Translations under genes and position numbers: made by a program
From: Steroidobacter gossypii
GTDB lineage: Bacteria; Pseudomonadota; Gammaproteobacteria; Steroidobacterales; Steroidobacteraceae
DNA length: 64,000 bases
Direction: 5' to 3'
Assembly (NCBI RefSeq): GCF_016801985.1
Contig: NZ_JAEVLS010000004.1
Coordinates: forward strand, 372,001-436,000
The notes under the pieces: generated by a model
What the model saw: only the letters and a program-made list of their open reading frames with translations
Told to the model about the DNA's origin: nothing
The model's database searches: none
Part shown: positions 25,077 to 36,195 of the stretch, one piece after another
Position numbering within the stretch: the stretch's first letter is position 1
How the letters are laid out: each line of letters begins with the position of its first letter

Positions 25077-27932
25077 TCAGAATCTCAAGCGTGCGCCGAA
25101 ATAATAAGCCGGTCCGCTCTCGCTGACCTCGGTGATGGCGTCCTCGCCCGGCTTGTACATGATGTCGCGCGTGTCGGTGAGGTTGAGCGCCTGCACCTTC
25201 AGCTGCAAGTAGTCGGTGACATCGTACTGCGCGGACATGTTCAAGTAGCCCGAACCATCGACGCTGCGATTGGTGTTGCTGTTGGGCTTGGAATAGTCCG
25301 AGCGGTACACGTACGAGGCGCGAATCGAGAACCTGTTCTTCTCCCAGTACACCGAGCCGTTCGCGCTGTGCCTGGAAAGGCCGCGCAGATTCGCCGGCGA
25401 CACATAGGGGCCGACCGCCGACGGATCGGGGAACTCGAAATCCGCATCGACGTAGTTGTAGCCGCCGCTGACGCCGAAGCCATCGAAAGGCGACGGCAAC
25501 CAGGTGAACGCGTGGCTGCCCGTCAATTCGAAGCCGTAAAGACGCCGCCGTTCCGGATCGTTGGCCGGCGCGATGGCGTTGAACGTCACTGGGACGCCGT
25601 TGGCGATGATGGTGGTCGGCAACGGTTGAACGGCGTCGAACGCCGCGCCCTTCAGCCATTTGTAATAAGTCGCGAACGACACCAGCGTGTCTTGCGACAG
25701 GTACAGTTCCAGCGAGGCATCGAGATTCCAGCTGGTGAGCGGCTTCAGATGGGGATTGCCCGTCGTGGAGTTCGCAAGCACGCCTTCGACTGTCGTCGCG
25801 TTCGCATCGGCAACCGGAGTGATGCCGACGTTGAACTCCTCGATGCCGACCCGCGACAGCGCTCGATAGGCCGCGAAGCGCAGCTTGGTGACATCGGACA
25901 GATCGAAGCTCAGGTTCAAGCTCGGCAGGAAGTAGTCGTAGTCCGCCGAATCGCTGATGGTCGACAACGTGCCGGGAATCACCGTGATGGTCGCAGCGGC
26001 TCCGCCGACAGACGGAGTGACCGCCACTTCCGAGCGATAACCGGTCGCATCGACTGTCGTGGTCACGTAACGCACGCCGATGTTGCCCGTCATCGGCACG
26101 GACCAGTCCAGCGCGGCAAACTCGGACATCACATAGAACGCTGTGATTTTCTCGGTGACGTTGGTGTCCTCGGGACCGCGCGAGTCCGCTTGCAACGGCA
26201 GCGAGTCCGCGCCGGTGTAGGTGCGGAACACACAGTCGTTGTCGAACAGCGCCCAGCCGCCCACGTTGGTCGACGACTCGTCCATATAAGAAGAAGTCGG
26301 GAACGGGCGGCGGCAATTGGCGTTGGCGTCGGCCGTAAGCTGCGCCGGCGTGCGGCCGTCATAAGCGATGGGGATAGGTCGATCCGCATTGTTGTTCGCG
26401 TCGTTGGTGCGCTCGTGCTCGGAGTAGCGGCCACCGACTTTCACGGCCTGCACGAAACCATCCAGCGCATACTTGAAATCGAGCCGTGCGGCGCTGATTT
26501 CGTCAAAGCGGTCGGTGGTCTTGCGATAGCGCGCGTAGTTGGTGTTGTTGGCTGGCGTCGCGATCAGGAAGTTGTCCGGGTCCGTGATGTCGAAGTCGTC
26601 GAACACGACGGTCGGCACCTCGTCGCCTGAACCGTCCAGCGTGTACAGGACCCGGCGCAGCGAGCGCATGTTCGTGGCCTTCTGCAATTCCGTCCGGCGC
26701 GATTCGGAATAGGACAGGTCGCCCACCACGGTGAGCCGCTCACCCGTCCAGGTCACGGCCGCGCCGCCGCCCTTGTACTCTTCCTCACGCAGCCGCCGCT
26801 CCATCTGCACTTCGAGATTGGAGTTGCCGGTGTAGCGGATCAGCGAGCCAGGGCTGTAACCGTTGCCGTCGCCGCCGATGATCTCCGGTCGAATGCCGCG
26901 AGCAGCTTCGGTGATCGCCAGCATATTGCGCAGTTCGAGGCTGTCGCGCTTGGAGTACTGGCCGTCGATGGTGATGTCGAGCGCGTCGGTCGGCTTCCAC
27001 TGCAATGTGCCGATTGCGCCGTCGCGAATTTCGCTGGTTTCCTTTTGCTGGAACGAGCGTGACGAAGTCGCGAAATAGCGCGGCCCTACGCTGGTGCCGG
27101 CTGCGGTGGCGGCGTTGCTGCAATTGAAGCTCGTGCCCGCGGCTGTTTGCTCAGCTGCCGAACCTGTGATCGTCGTCGGGCTGTTCGCGGACGTGACGCA
27201 CGGGATGAACGAGGAGTTGGTGATGTAATAGTCCTCGGGCGCGGCCTGGTCCTGGTGCTGATAGCCGATGCTCACGCCGAGCTGGCCGATCGCGGTATCG
27301 AAGCTGTCGATATAGGAAATGTTGGCGCGATCGCCGAGCCCGTCCCGGCCATCGATGTCGTCGTCCTTGGGCAGATACACGCCGCGCACTTCGCTCTGGA
27401 AGCGCCGCTTGCCGAACTCGATCGGCTTGAGCGAGCGCAGCTCGATCACGCCCGCGATGCCGCCTTCGGCGAAGTCGGCCTGCTGAGATTTGTAGACCAG
27501 CACGCCGTTGACCAGCTCGGAGGGGAACTGCTGGAACGCCACCGATCGATCCGGGCCCGCGGTGCTGACTTCGCGTCCATTGAACGTCGAGAAACTCAAC
27601 GCCGGACCCAGACCGCGCACCGACAGTTCGTTGGCGTTGCCCTTGAAGCGATCGGCCGCGACGCCGGTGATGCGCTCGAGCGTGTCGCCCACGGAGTTGT
27701 CCGGCAGCGCCCCGATCTCGTCGTTGACGATGCCATCGACGATCACCGGCGCCATGCGCTTCATCTCGATCGAGCTGCGCTGAGTCTCGCGCACCCCCGT
27801 CACGACGATCTCTTCGAGCTGCGGCGCGTCCCCGGTGTTCGCCGCCCCTTGTCCCAGCGCCGGAAGCGCGATGCACAGACCGATGGCCGCCGGACAGAGC
27901 CGCGCCCTGATCGCGGCATGCGTGTATTTCAT
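25077..27932 (-). CDS. TonB-dependent receptor (Xanthomonas/Caulobacter carbohydrate type)
   Basis: A 951-residue receptor without an STN domain. The signal peptide ends near residue 28 (ALPALGQG), the TonB box is EEIVVTGVRE, and the plug has NELSVRGLGPALSFSTFNGR and FPSELVNGVLVYKSQQADFA, features of the large receptors tied to plant and algal carbohydrate uptake. The barrel ends YYFGARLRF. The ATG at 27932 has GGGGGAGAAC just upstream, better than the start at 27986. As first gene of the 27.9-17.5 kb run it probably imports oligosaccharides released by the lyase encoded 7 nt downstream. Confidence 0.92.
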   Translation of the reverse strand: MKYTHAAIRARLCPAAIGLCIALPALGQGAANTGDAPQLEEIVVTGVRETQRSSIEMKRMAPVIVDGIVNDEIGALPDNSVGDTLERITGVAADRFKGNANELSVRGLGPALSFSTFNGREVSTAGPDRSVAFQQFPSELVNGVLVYKSQQADFAEGGIAGVIELRSLKPIEFGKRRFQSEVRGVYLPKDDDIDGRDGLGDRANISYIDSFDTAIGQLGVSIGYQHQDQAAPEDYYITNSSFIPCVTSANSPTTITGSAAEQTAAGTSFNCSNAATAAGTSVGPRYFATSSRSFQQKETSEIRDGAIGTLQWKPTDALDITIDGQYSKRDSLELRNMLAITEAARGIRPEIIGGDGNGYSPGSLIRYTGNSNLEVQMERRLREEEYKGGGAAVTWTGERLTVVGDLSYSESRRTELQKATNMRSLRRVLYTLDGSGDEVPTVVFDDFDITDPDNFLIATPANNTNYARYRKTTDRFDEISAARLDFKYALDGFVQAVKVGGRYSEHERTNDANNNADRPIPIAYDGRTPAQLTADANANCRRPFPTSSYMDESSTNVGGWALFDNDCVFRTYTGADSLPLQADSRGPEDTNVTEKITAFYVMSEFAALDWSVPMTGNIGVRYVTTTVDATGYRSEVAVTPSVGGAAATITVIPGTLSTISDSADYDYFLPSLNLSFDLSDVTKLRFAAYRALSRVGIEEFNVGITPVADANATTVEGVLANSTTGNPHLKPLTSWNLDASLELYLSQDTLVSFATYYKWLKGAAFDAVQPLPTTIIANGVPVTFNAIAPANDPERRRLYGFELTGSHAFTWLPSPFDGFGVSGGYNYVDADFEFPDPSAVGPYVSPANLRGLSRHSANGSVYWEKNRFSIRASYVYRSDYSKPNSNTNRSVDGSGYLNMSAQYDVTDYLQLKVQALNLTDTRDIMYKPGEDAITEVSESGPAYYFGARLRF

Positions 27933-27970
27933 GTTCTCCCCCAATGCGTTACGCGCCGCCCAGGTTGTTC

Positions 27971-27993
27971 GCGCCCGGCGATTCACCGGGCGC
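27971..27993. repeat. Inverted repeat in the TonB receptor leader
   Basis: An 8-bp perfect inverted repeat (GCGCCCGG / CCGGGCGC, spacer CGATTCA) lies between the gene ending at 28089 and the receptor start at 27932. There is no T-run, so it is either a weak terminator or a leader hairpin. Confidence 0.5.
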
Positions 27994-28088
27994 GTGGCGG
28001 CGTCATTGGGTTACGACGCAGAGGTGGGGAGGATCCTCAATCGAGGCTCATCGTCGCTGGAGATCGGGTCCGCTCGCGGTTCTGCGGG

Positions 28089-29132
28089 TCACTGGGCGGC
28101 CCCTGCGACGGCGATGGGCGGAGGCGCGACGTCTGCTGTCTGACATGTCGGAGCATGCGCCAGCAGCCGAGCGCCATTCAGAAGCACATCGACGGCGGAT
28201 GTCACCCGCAGATGAATCTCCGTCGCACTCGGATACCCTCTGGACCCAAACAGAATCTCCAGATGAATGTCCCCACGCAGCATCGCAAAGAACTGCCGTG
28301 CGACGGCTGCCGGATCTTCAACGTGGATCTCGACCCGGCTTTGCGCCTGTTCCAACACTTTGCGTACGGCCTCGATGGCACGCTTGGGAGCAAATTCCCA
28401 GTAGGCATTCGCCGCCGCCTCGAAGCGACCGGATTCGGAAATGGCGAGCTTGTACAGCGCGAGGCCGGAGCGGGATAGCAATGCGGTCATGATGCCGTTG
28501 CCGAGTTGGAGCAAGGCGCTTCGCAGTGACGTGTCCGCAGTGGCATCCAGTTCCGCCAGGGCTTGATCGGAATTGCGAGTGGCGACAGCACGAACGTGCT
28601 CGGCGAGCCACTGTGCGAGATCGATCGGCCGCGCGCCGGGCTCGGTTGACAGTCGACGATGCAGCCCATGAGGCGTCCACGTCCAATAAGCGCGTCCGAG
28701 CAGGAAGGCGGTCAGCACCGCACAGTTCGACCAGCCGCGCGCTTGATTGCCGGAGCCCGGGATAGCTTCGCGGATCTGCAGAATCTTGCCGGACGCGCCC
28801 CAGCGCAGGAACTTCACCGCCTCATCCAGGGTGAGCACGTTCACCAGCATTCGCGTCCACCACGGCTCGACCAGAATCCACGAGCTGTCGTCCACCCTGC
28901 GCATCACGAACACGTGCTGGTACTTCGCAGCGGCGAAGCGATGCCACCATTGTTTCTGCAGCCCGGGTACGAAACAAACAAACCAGTCCGCCGCCGGAAA
29001 GCTCACCGGCGAGCCGTCCGAATCGATTTCGATGGCCAGCTCGTCGGGCACGCCGCACACGTGCGACCGGCCGTCCGTAGTTCCTCGAGGGATGCCGCCG
29101 GGCACACCCGCACGCCGAAGCAGATTCAACAT
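28089..29132 (-). CDS. Fusion of a permuted-papain-like domain with a TetR-type C-terminal domain lacking the HTH
   Basis: A 347-residue protein with two parts. Residues about 45-165 (DWFVCFVPGLQKQWWHRF, KYQHVFVMRR with His73, GWSNCAVLTAFLLG with Cys137, WTPHGLHRRL) resemble phage-type proteins with His-before-Cys order as in circularly permuted NlpC/P60 folds. Residues about 175-325 (SGLALYKLAISESGRFEAAA, ARQFFAMLRGDIHLEILFG) look like the ligand-binding/dimer domain of AefR-type TetR regulators, with no DNA-binding helix-turn-helix before it. The start overlaps the stop of the TetR gene by 7 nt. Function unknown; it could modulate that TetR by heterodimerising. Confidence 0.6.
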   Translation of the reverse strand: MLNLLRRAGVPGGIPRGTTDGRSHVCGVPDELAIEIDSDGSPVSFPAADWFVCFVPGLQKQWWHRFAAAKYQHVFVMRRVDDSSWILVEPWWTRMLVNVLTLDEAVKFLRWGASGKILQIREAIPGSGNQARGWSNCAVLTAFLLGRAYWTWTPHGLHRRLSTEPGARPIDLAQWLAEHVRAVATRNSDQALAELDATADTSLRSALLQLGNGIMTALLSRSGLALYKLAISESGRFEAAANAYWEFAPKRAIEAVRKVLEQAQSRVEIHVEDPAAVARQFFAMLRGDIHLEILFGSRGYPSATEIHLRVTSAVDVLLNGARLLAHAPTCQTADVAPPPIAVAGAAQ

Positions 29133-29752
29133 GGCGCTGTCCCTCCATCGATGCCCTCACAAAACAACTCCACCGCGTTCCGAACGTACACGGCTCGGGC
29201 GACCGGATTGGTGGCAAGCTCGTGTGGAAAGGTATTGGCGGACTCGACGTTCGCTCGCAGCAACGCGAGGAAGTGACTCGCCAACAAATGAGGATCCGCG
29301 GCGCGCAGCGCACCTTCGGCTTGCGCCACCTGCAGGAAATCGGCGAGCCGTTGTGACAAACGCCCTGGCCCCACCTCGTAGAAGTCACGACCCAGTCCGG
29401 TGTGACGGATCGCCTCGGTGACGGCGATTCGATACAGGCCACGCAGATGTGAGGTGGCGTAACTGTCCATTACGCGCTGACCAAACGCGAGCAGGCGCTC
29501 TCGCAACTCGGATCGGGACGAATCGTCGGTGAGCGGAGCGGACATCGATTCCGATAACTGCGCGACCATCGCCACCAGCAGTTGACGGCTGCCACCGAAC
29601 TCCGCGGTCACCGCCTCCTTGGAAACATTCGTTCTGGCAAGCGCGGATTCGATGTTGGTGGTGCTCGCATCGGCATCGCGAAGCACGCCAGCCAGCTGCT
29701 CCATGATGGCGACGCGCGTGGGTGGTGGGCTGACGGCAAGTTTCAGGTTCAT
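29126..29752 (-). CDS. TetR/AcrR-family transcriptional regulator
   Basis: A 208-residue TetR regulator. Residues about 12-60 form the DNA-binding region (VAIMEQLAGVLRDADASTTN, then ALARTNVSKEAVTAEFGGSR), somewhat divergent from the consensus. The C-terminal region (HLRGLYRIAVTEAIRHTGLG, LASHFLALLRANVES) is the AefR-like ligand domain. The ATG at 29752 is chosen because it gives the canonical N-terminus and has AGGGGAG upstream. It overlaps the downstream fusion gene, whose C-terminal half is of the same family, and it is divergent from the large regulator at 29995. Confidence 0.8.
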   Translation of the reverse strand: MNLKLAVSPPPTRVAIMEQLAGVLRDADASTTNIESALARTNVSKEAVTAEFGGSRQLLVAMVAQLSESMSAPLTDDSSRSELRERLLAFGQRVMDSYATSHLRGLYRIAVTEAIRHTGLGRDFYEVGPGRLSQRLADFLQVAQAEGALRAADPHLLASHFLALLRANVESANTFPHELATNPVARAVYVRNAVELFCEGIDGGTAPC

Positions 29753-29994
29753 GACAGGAGCTCCCCTTGATCGCCCGAGTTTCTCCAGCGCCTTCAGTGT
29801 CGAAGAAATCACGCTGGCATTTCTTGGACGGGTCAGCGCCCGGTTGGATGAAACCAAGCTCAGCTGTAGCCGCTCTGTCACCTCGCTCCCCAAGCAACCC
29901 ATGCTCAGCCGCCGCGGTACATGCCAGTCAAGACTTGCAACGTTTTTAGATAGGAATATTCTCGCCTCAAACATGCCGCGGTCGGAGTTGACCC

Positions 29995-32931
29995 ATGCAC
30001 GGCTCAGACAGCGGAACCATTTCATTCGGGCCATTCCGTCTCTCGCCTGCGACACGAGTCATCGAACGAGACGGCGTGCCTGTCGCTCTGGGCGATCGTG
30101 CGCTCGATATTCTGATCGCACTGGTCGAGCGCGCCGGCGAGGTGGTGAGTCAACGAGATCTGACCGCGCGAGTCTGGCGCGACCTGGTCGTCAGCCCCAG
30201 CAATCTGAGAGTTCACATGAGCGCGCTTCGCAAAGCGCTCGGCGACGGTGAAAACGGCACTCGTTACATCGAGAATGTGACCGGTCAAGGCTATTGCTTC
30301 GTTGCTCCGATCGCTCGCGCAGTCACGGCCGCATCGACGGCAAAATTGCCGGAACTTCCTGATGCCGTCCGTAAGCGACTGGTCCTGCCGCCGAAGCTGC
30401 CCCGCATGCTGGGTCGGGAGCCGGTCGTGCGTTGCGTCGCCGACGACCTCCTGAAACATCGGTTCATCACGATCATCGGCCCTGGCGGGATGGGCAAGAC
30501 CACCGTCGCCATCGCCGTTGCGCACGCCATGCGGGATGGATTCGCTGACGTCGCGTGTTTCGTCGACATCGGCGCGATCGCCGATCCGAAACTGGTCGGC
30601 GCGACCATCGCCGCGTCGCTGGGTCTTCAGGTACAAACCGAAGACGCGACGCCAGCGCTGCTCGAACACCTGCGAACGTTGCGACTGCTGCTGATCCTGG
30701 ACAATTGCGAGCACGTGATCGAGCCGGTCGCCACGCTCGCGGAAACATTGTTCAAGGATGCGCCGGCGCTGCATATCCTCGCCACGAGCCGCGAAGCATT
30801 GCGCGTCGAGGGGGAACGCGCGTACTGGCTGCCTGCCCTGGCGAGCCCGGCGCCCGACTCCAGCATGAAGGCCGCCGATGTGCTCGCCTTCCCGGCCGTG
30901 CAACTTTTCATGGAGCGCGCCGCCGCCAGTGGCGGGCATTTCGAGTTGAACGACGAGAGTGCGGCGCTCGTGGCCGGCATCTGCGGCCGGCTCGAAGGCC
31001 TGGCGCTGGCAATCGAACTGGCCGCCGGTCGAGTGGGCAGTCACGGCCTCGCCGCGACCGCGGATCTGCTGAACAAGAATCTCGGTCTGGACTGGCATGG
31101 GCGACGCACCGCCCTGCCCCGCCATCAAACACTGCGCGCCCTGCTCGACTGGAGCTACTGGTTTCTGCCCGCGGACGAACAGGCAGCGATGCGTAGATTG
31201 TCCGTGCTGGTGGGCGATTTTACCTTGGAGGCCGCGAGCACCATCATTCGTGGCGAATCTGGAAACGATGCGGCCACGCTCAACACCCTCGATGCGCTGG
31301 TCGCGAAATCCCTCGTCTCGGTTCACTCCGGCGATGCAGGCACTGTGCGGTACCGACTGCTCGAAACGACTCGAATCTACGGATTGGAGAAACTGCACGA
31401 GAGCGGTGAAGCGGACAGCGCCGCCCGATGCCATGCGGAATACTTCAAGCGGCTGCTCGATGAGCGGCATGGCGGACTCATCGACCTGGAGTACACCGGC
31501 CGCGCGCACGCATTGCGAGAACATCTTGGGAACATCCGATCCGCGCTAGAGTGGTGCTTCTCACGCAGCGGTGGAGATTTCGACGTAGCCCTCGCGGTTG
31601 ACCTGGCGGCCGCGGCGGCTTCGGTGTTCTTAGAGCTGTCCTTGTTGGGTGAATCCTACCGATGGAGTTCTGCCGGTCTCGCGGCGCTCGATGATTCCAC
31701 TCGCGGCGGCAGGCGCGAAATGCTCCTCCGCAGCTCTTGGGCCATCTCCTCGATGTGGATCCGCGGCGGCCGCGATGACGTGTTGTCCGCCATCGCACGC
31801 ACTCTAGAGCTCGCCGACCCGTTGGCCGAACCGTCACAGCGGCTGCGCATGCTTGCCACACGGCACTTATTTCTTACGCGTGTCGCCGATTTCCGCGGCG
31901 CTCTCGTCGCGGCCGAAGAATGGGATGTCGCTGCGAGACAGGTGAATGACGTGTCATGTCTCGCCATCTCGGAGTTGATGCAAGGCGTAGCGCGACATTT
32001 CCTTGGCGATCAGGCCGGGGCCAACAAACTTTTCGATGCGGGCTTTGCTCGCGCCGGCGAACGGAACCTGCAATTGTGTGGCAACGACCATCGGGTGCGC
32101 GGGTTGGTCGTGATGTCTCGTGCCCTCTGGCTCTCCGGCTTCCCGGAGCGAGCGATTGCCACCGCGCGGCAGGCCGCCACGACGGCGATGAAGTCAGGCA
32201 AACCGCTCGACACCTGTTTCGCCCTGCTCTACACGACGCCGGTCTACCTATGGTGCGGTCATTGGGACGCGGTCCAGAGCGCGCTGGATCAACTGGTCCG
32301 CCACACTCACTGGCCGCTGCTGAAACCTTTCCACCCGGTGGAGCGCGCGATGCAAGGAACGTTGTTGATCGGCCGTGGCTCTGCCGAAGCTGGCGCGTCG
32401 CTGCTCAACGGCGTTTTGCAACAGATGCGTGACGAGCGGCAGGATGTAGCGAGAACGTTTGTCGCCTGCGCGATCGCGGACGGCTTGACCCTTGCCGGAC
32501 GGCCAGAGGAAGCGCTCACTATCCTGCGCACGATCAGGCGCAATGCAGTGCCCGGCGCGGAGTCGGTGCAGCTGCCCGAGCTGTTGCGCCTGCAGGCCAA
32601 TGCATTGCTATCTCTCGAACAAACAAACGAGGCGCGTGCCGAGCGCCTGCTGCTTCGATCCTCACGGATCGCCCGTCGTCAATCCGCGCTGGCATGGGAG
32701 CTGCGCACCGCTATGACGCTGGCGCGCCTCCGATACAAACAGGGGCAAAGCGAACAGGCACGCGACCTGCTCGCCGGCACCTACGGTCGATTCACCGAGG
32801 GCTTCGGCACTCAGGACTTGCAGCAGGCCGCGCAATTGCTGCGAGACCTGGGTCACACGGAGGGCTTCCTCATGAGAGACAAAGCTCTGAGCCAGATCCC
32901 CGCAGCGGAAGCCACGCAGCGCCTGATGTGA
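29995..32931 (+). CDS. Winged-helix/NTPase/TPR transcriptional regulator
   Basis: A 978-residue regulator. Residues 8-105 are an OmpR-type winged helix (FGPFRLSPATRVIERDGVPV ... IENVTGQGYCFVAP). An NB-ARC-like NTPase follows, with Walker A GPGGMGKT at 162-169, Walker B LLLILDNCEHV and the HILATSREALRVEGE sensor region. The C-terminal half is helical TPR-like sequence. This is the layout of signal-transduction ATPases with helical repeats that act as one-component regulators. The targets are unknown; the divergent TetR pair upstream is the nearest candidate. It ends 3 bp from the convergent orphan FecR gene. Confidence 0.85.
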   Translation: MHGSDSGTISFGPFRLSPATRVIERDGVPVALGDRALDILIALVERAGEVVSQRDLTARVWRDLVVSPSNLRVHMSALRKALGDGENGTRYIENVTGQGYCFVAPIARAVTAASTAKLPELPDAVRKRLVLPPKLPRMLGREPVVRCVADDLLKHRFITIIGPGGMGKTTVAIAVAHAMRDGFADVACFVDIGAIADPKLVGATIAASLGLQVQTEDATPALLEHLRTLRLLLILDNCEHVIEPVATLAETLFKDAPALHILATSREALRVEGERAYWLPALASPAPDSSMKAADVLAFPAVQLFMERAAASGGHFELNDESAALVAGICGRLEGLALAIELAAGRVGSHGLAATADLLNKNLGLDWHGRRTALPRHQTLRALLDWSYWFLPADEQAAMRRLSVLVGDFTLEAASTIIRGESGNDAATLNTLDALVAKSLVSVHSGDAGTVRYRLLETTRIYGLEKLHESGEADSAARCHAEYFKRLLDERHGGLIDLEYTGRAHALREHLGNIRSALEWCFSRSGGDFDVALAVDLAAAAASVFLELSLLGESYRWSSAGLAALDDSTRGGRREMLLRSSWAISSMWIRGGRDDVLSAIARTLELADPLAEPSQRLRMLATRHLFLTRVADFRGALVAAEEWDVAARQVNDVSCLAISELMQGVARHFLGDQAGANKLFDAGFARAGERNLQLCGNDHRVRGLVVMSRALWLSGFPERAIATARQAATTAMKSGKPLDTCFALLYTTPVYLWCGHWDAVQSALDQLVRHTHWPLLKPFHPVERAMQGTLLIGRGSAEAGASLLNGVLQQMRDERQDVARTFVACAIADGLTLAGRPEEALTILRTIRRNAVPGAESVQLPELLRLQANALLSLEQTNEARAERLLLRSSRIARRQSALAWELRTAMTLARLRYKQGQSEQARDLLAGTYGRFTEGFGTQDLQQAAQLLRDLGHTEGFLMRDKALSQIPAAEATQRLM

Positions 32932-32934
32932 AAT

Positions 32935-33258
32935 CTATCGCCGGTGCGGTCGCGCCCTTGCTTGCGCGTCGCTTCTGGCATCGAGCTCGACGATGTTGCT
33001 GTCTGCGGAAAGCGTCGAAGCGATCAGTTGCAACTTTCTGAGCTTCCCGATGTAAGCAGCAACCTGCAACATTTCTGCAATGTTGTTCGGGCTGTGCCTG
33101 AGCCATCGCAGGTACTCACTGCGATCCGCCGCATCCAGCTGTTCGTCGGTTCCTCGAATAAACCAGTAGGCAGCCTGCTCCACCACCCGCCTTTCCGTGG
33201 CGGCGGATGTCTGCAAACCGTCGTGATCTGTGGACCCTTTGCTCACGCAACGCTGCAA
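32935..33258 (-). CDS. Orphan FecR N-terminal (DUF4880) domain protein
   Basis: A 107-residue protein whose residues 20-75 match the sigma-binding N-terminus of FecR proteins (RRVVEQAAYWFIRGTDEQLD, EYLRWLRHSPNNIAEML). The membrane helix, FecR domain and STN-like end are absent, and no sigma or receptor gene adjoins it. It is either a truncated remnant or a free cytoplasmic anti-sigma fragment. The tail is Arg-rich (DAQARARPHRR). It is divergent from the catalase-peroxidase gene. Confidence 0.7.
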   Translation of the reverse strand: MQRCVSKGSTDHDGLQTSAATERRVVEQAAYWFIRGTDEQLDAADRSEYLRWLRHSPNNIAEMLQVAAYIGKLRKLQLIASTLSADSNIVELDARSDAQARARPHRR

Positions 33259-33319
33259 CCTGACTTTCTTCTATAGAGGACTGGATCAAAGGCGGCTTTT
33301 ATCCCCCTCGGGGTTCAAT

Positions 33320-33334
33320 CGATAGCGGCTATCG
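33320..33334. promoter_or_regulatory. Palindrome upstream of the catalase-peroxidase gene
   Basis: CGATAG-CGG-CTATCG is a perfect 6-bp inverted repeat 95 nt before the katG start. It shares ATAG...CTAT with OxyR half-sites, but the 3-nt spacing is shorter than the OxyR 7-nt spacing. It may be an operator for an unknown regulator. Confidence 0.35.
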
Positions 33335-33357
33335 GCCGCATCCAAACCACTCATTAG

Positions 33358-35652
<2,295 letters not shown>

Positions 35653-35667
35653 CCTTGCGAGGCGGCG

Positions 35668-35691
35668 GGGGTCAGCAGCGATGCTGGCCCC
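35668..35691. terminator. Hairpin after katG, between convergent genes
   Basis: A 10-bp stem (GGGGTCAGCA / TGCTGGCCCC, one G-T pair) with loop GCGA lies 15 nt after the katG stop and ahead of the convergent gene's end. There is no clear T-run. Confidence 0.5.
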
Positions 35692-35705
35692 TGTTGCCAG
35701 CCCGA

Positions 35706-36074
35706 TCAGTCCATCGCGTAGAAGAACTGTTCGCGCACGATCTTGTCGTTTCTGACTTCGTACACGCAGATTTCCCGCATCGCTCGCCGCCCGCCCTCTT
35801 TGAACGTGGCGTCGAAAGCCATCACGATGCTGAAGAACGGATCCGCGATCAGCGGATCGCTGACCTCGACACCGTGCACTTCGGTATAGGATTCCGAGAA
35901 CTTCCGCCCTTTCTCGCGAATCGCCTCCAGGCCCTGGACCGATCCCAACTCCCCGATCATCCCTTCCATCTCGATGCTGCGGGCGTCAGGCGCATACAAC
36001 TCGTCCTGCGCACCATCGAACTTGCCTTCCCTGCACAGCTGGACCAGCCGACGCGCGACACTTTCAGTAGACAT
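35706..36074 (-). CDS. SnoaL/NTF2-like fold protein
   Basis: A 122-residue single-domain protein typical of the SnoaL-like (NTF2 fold) family: an N-terminal helix (VARRLVQLCREGKFDGAQDE), the LYAPDARSIE strand, EAIREKGRKF, and a C-terminal beta-meander (REICVYEVRNDKIVREQFFY). Such proteins bind or isomerise small hydrophobic molecules, and many have unknown ligands. GGAG lies 8 nt before the ATG. It is convergent with katG and has no obvious operon partner. Confidence 0.8.
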   Translation of the reverse strand: MSTESVARRLVQLCREGKFDGAQDELYAPDARSIEMEGMIGELGSVQGLEAIREKGRKFSESYTEVHGVEVSDPLIADPFFSIVMAFDATFKEGGRRAMREICVYEVRNDKIVREQFFYAMD

Positions 36075-36195
36075 GGCACGACTCCTTCATTGCAACTCGC
36101 GCGGTACGGTAGCGCGCTTACATGACAGCGCGTGCCGAGTTTGTCTTTGCTCTTCGCCTCGGCACGCGCGCAAGCAACGCCCTGATGGTTTGGGT

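Noticed and set aside
30022-31524. 500-codon open frame on the minus strand
   Set aside because: Shadow of the large winged-helix/NTPase regulator; no recognisable motif.
33318-33336. OxyR box before katG
   Set aside because: ATAG and CTAT are only 3 nt apart, not 7, and no second site was seen. Kept only as an unnamed palindrome.
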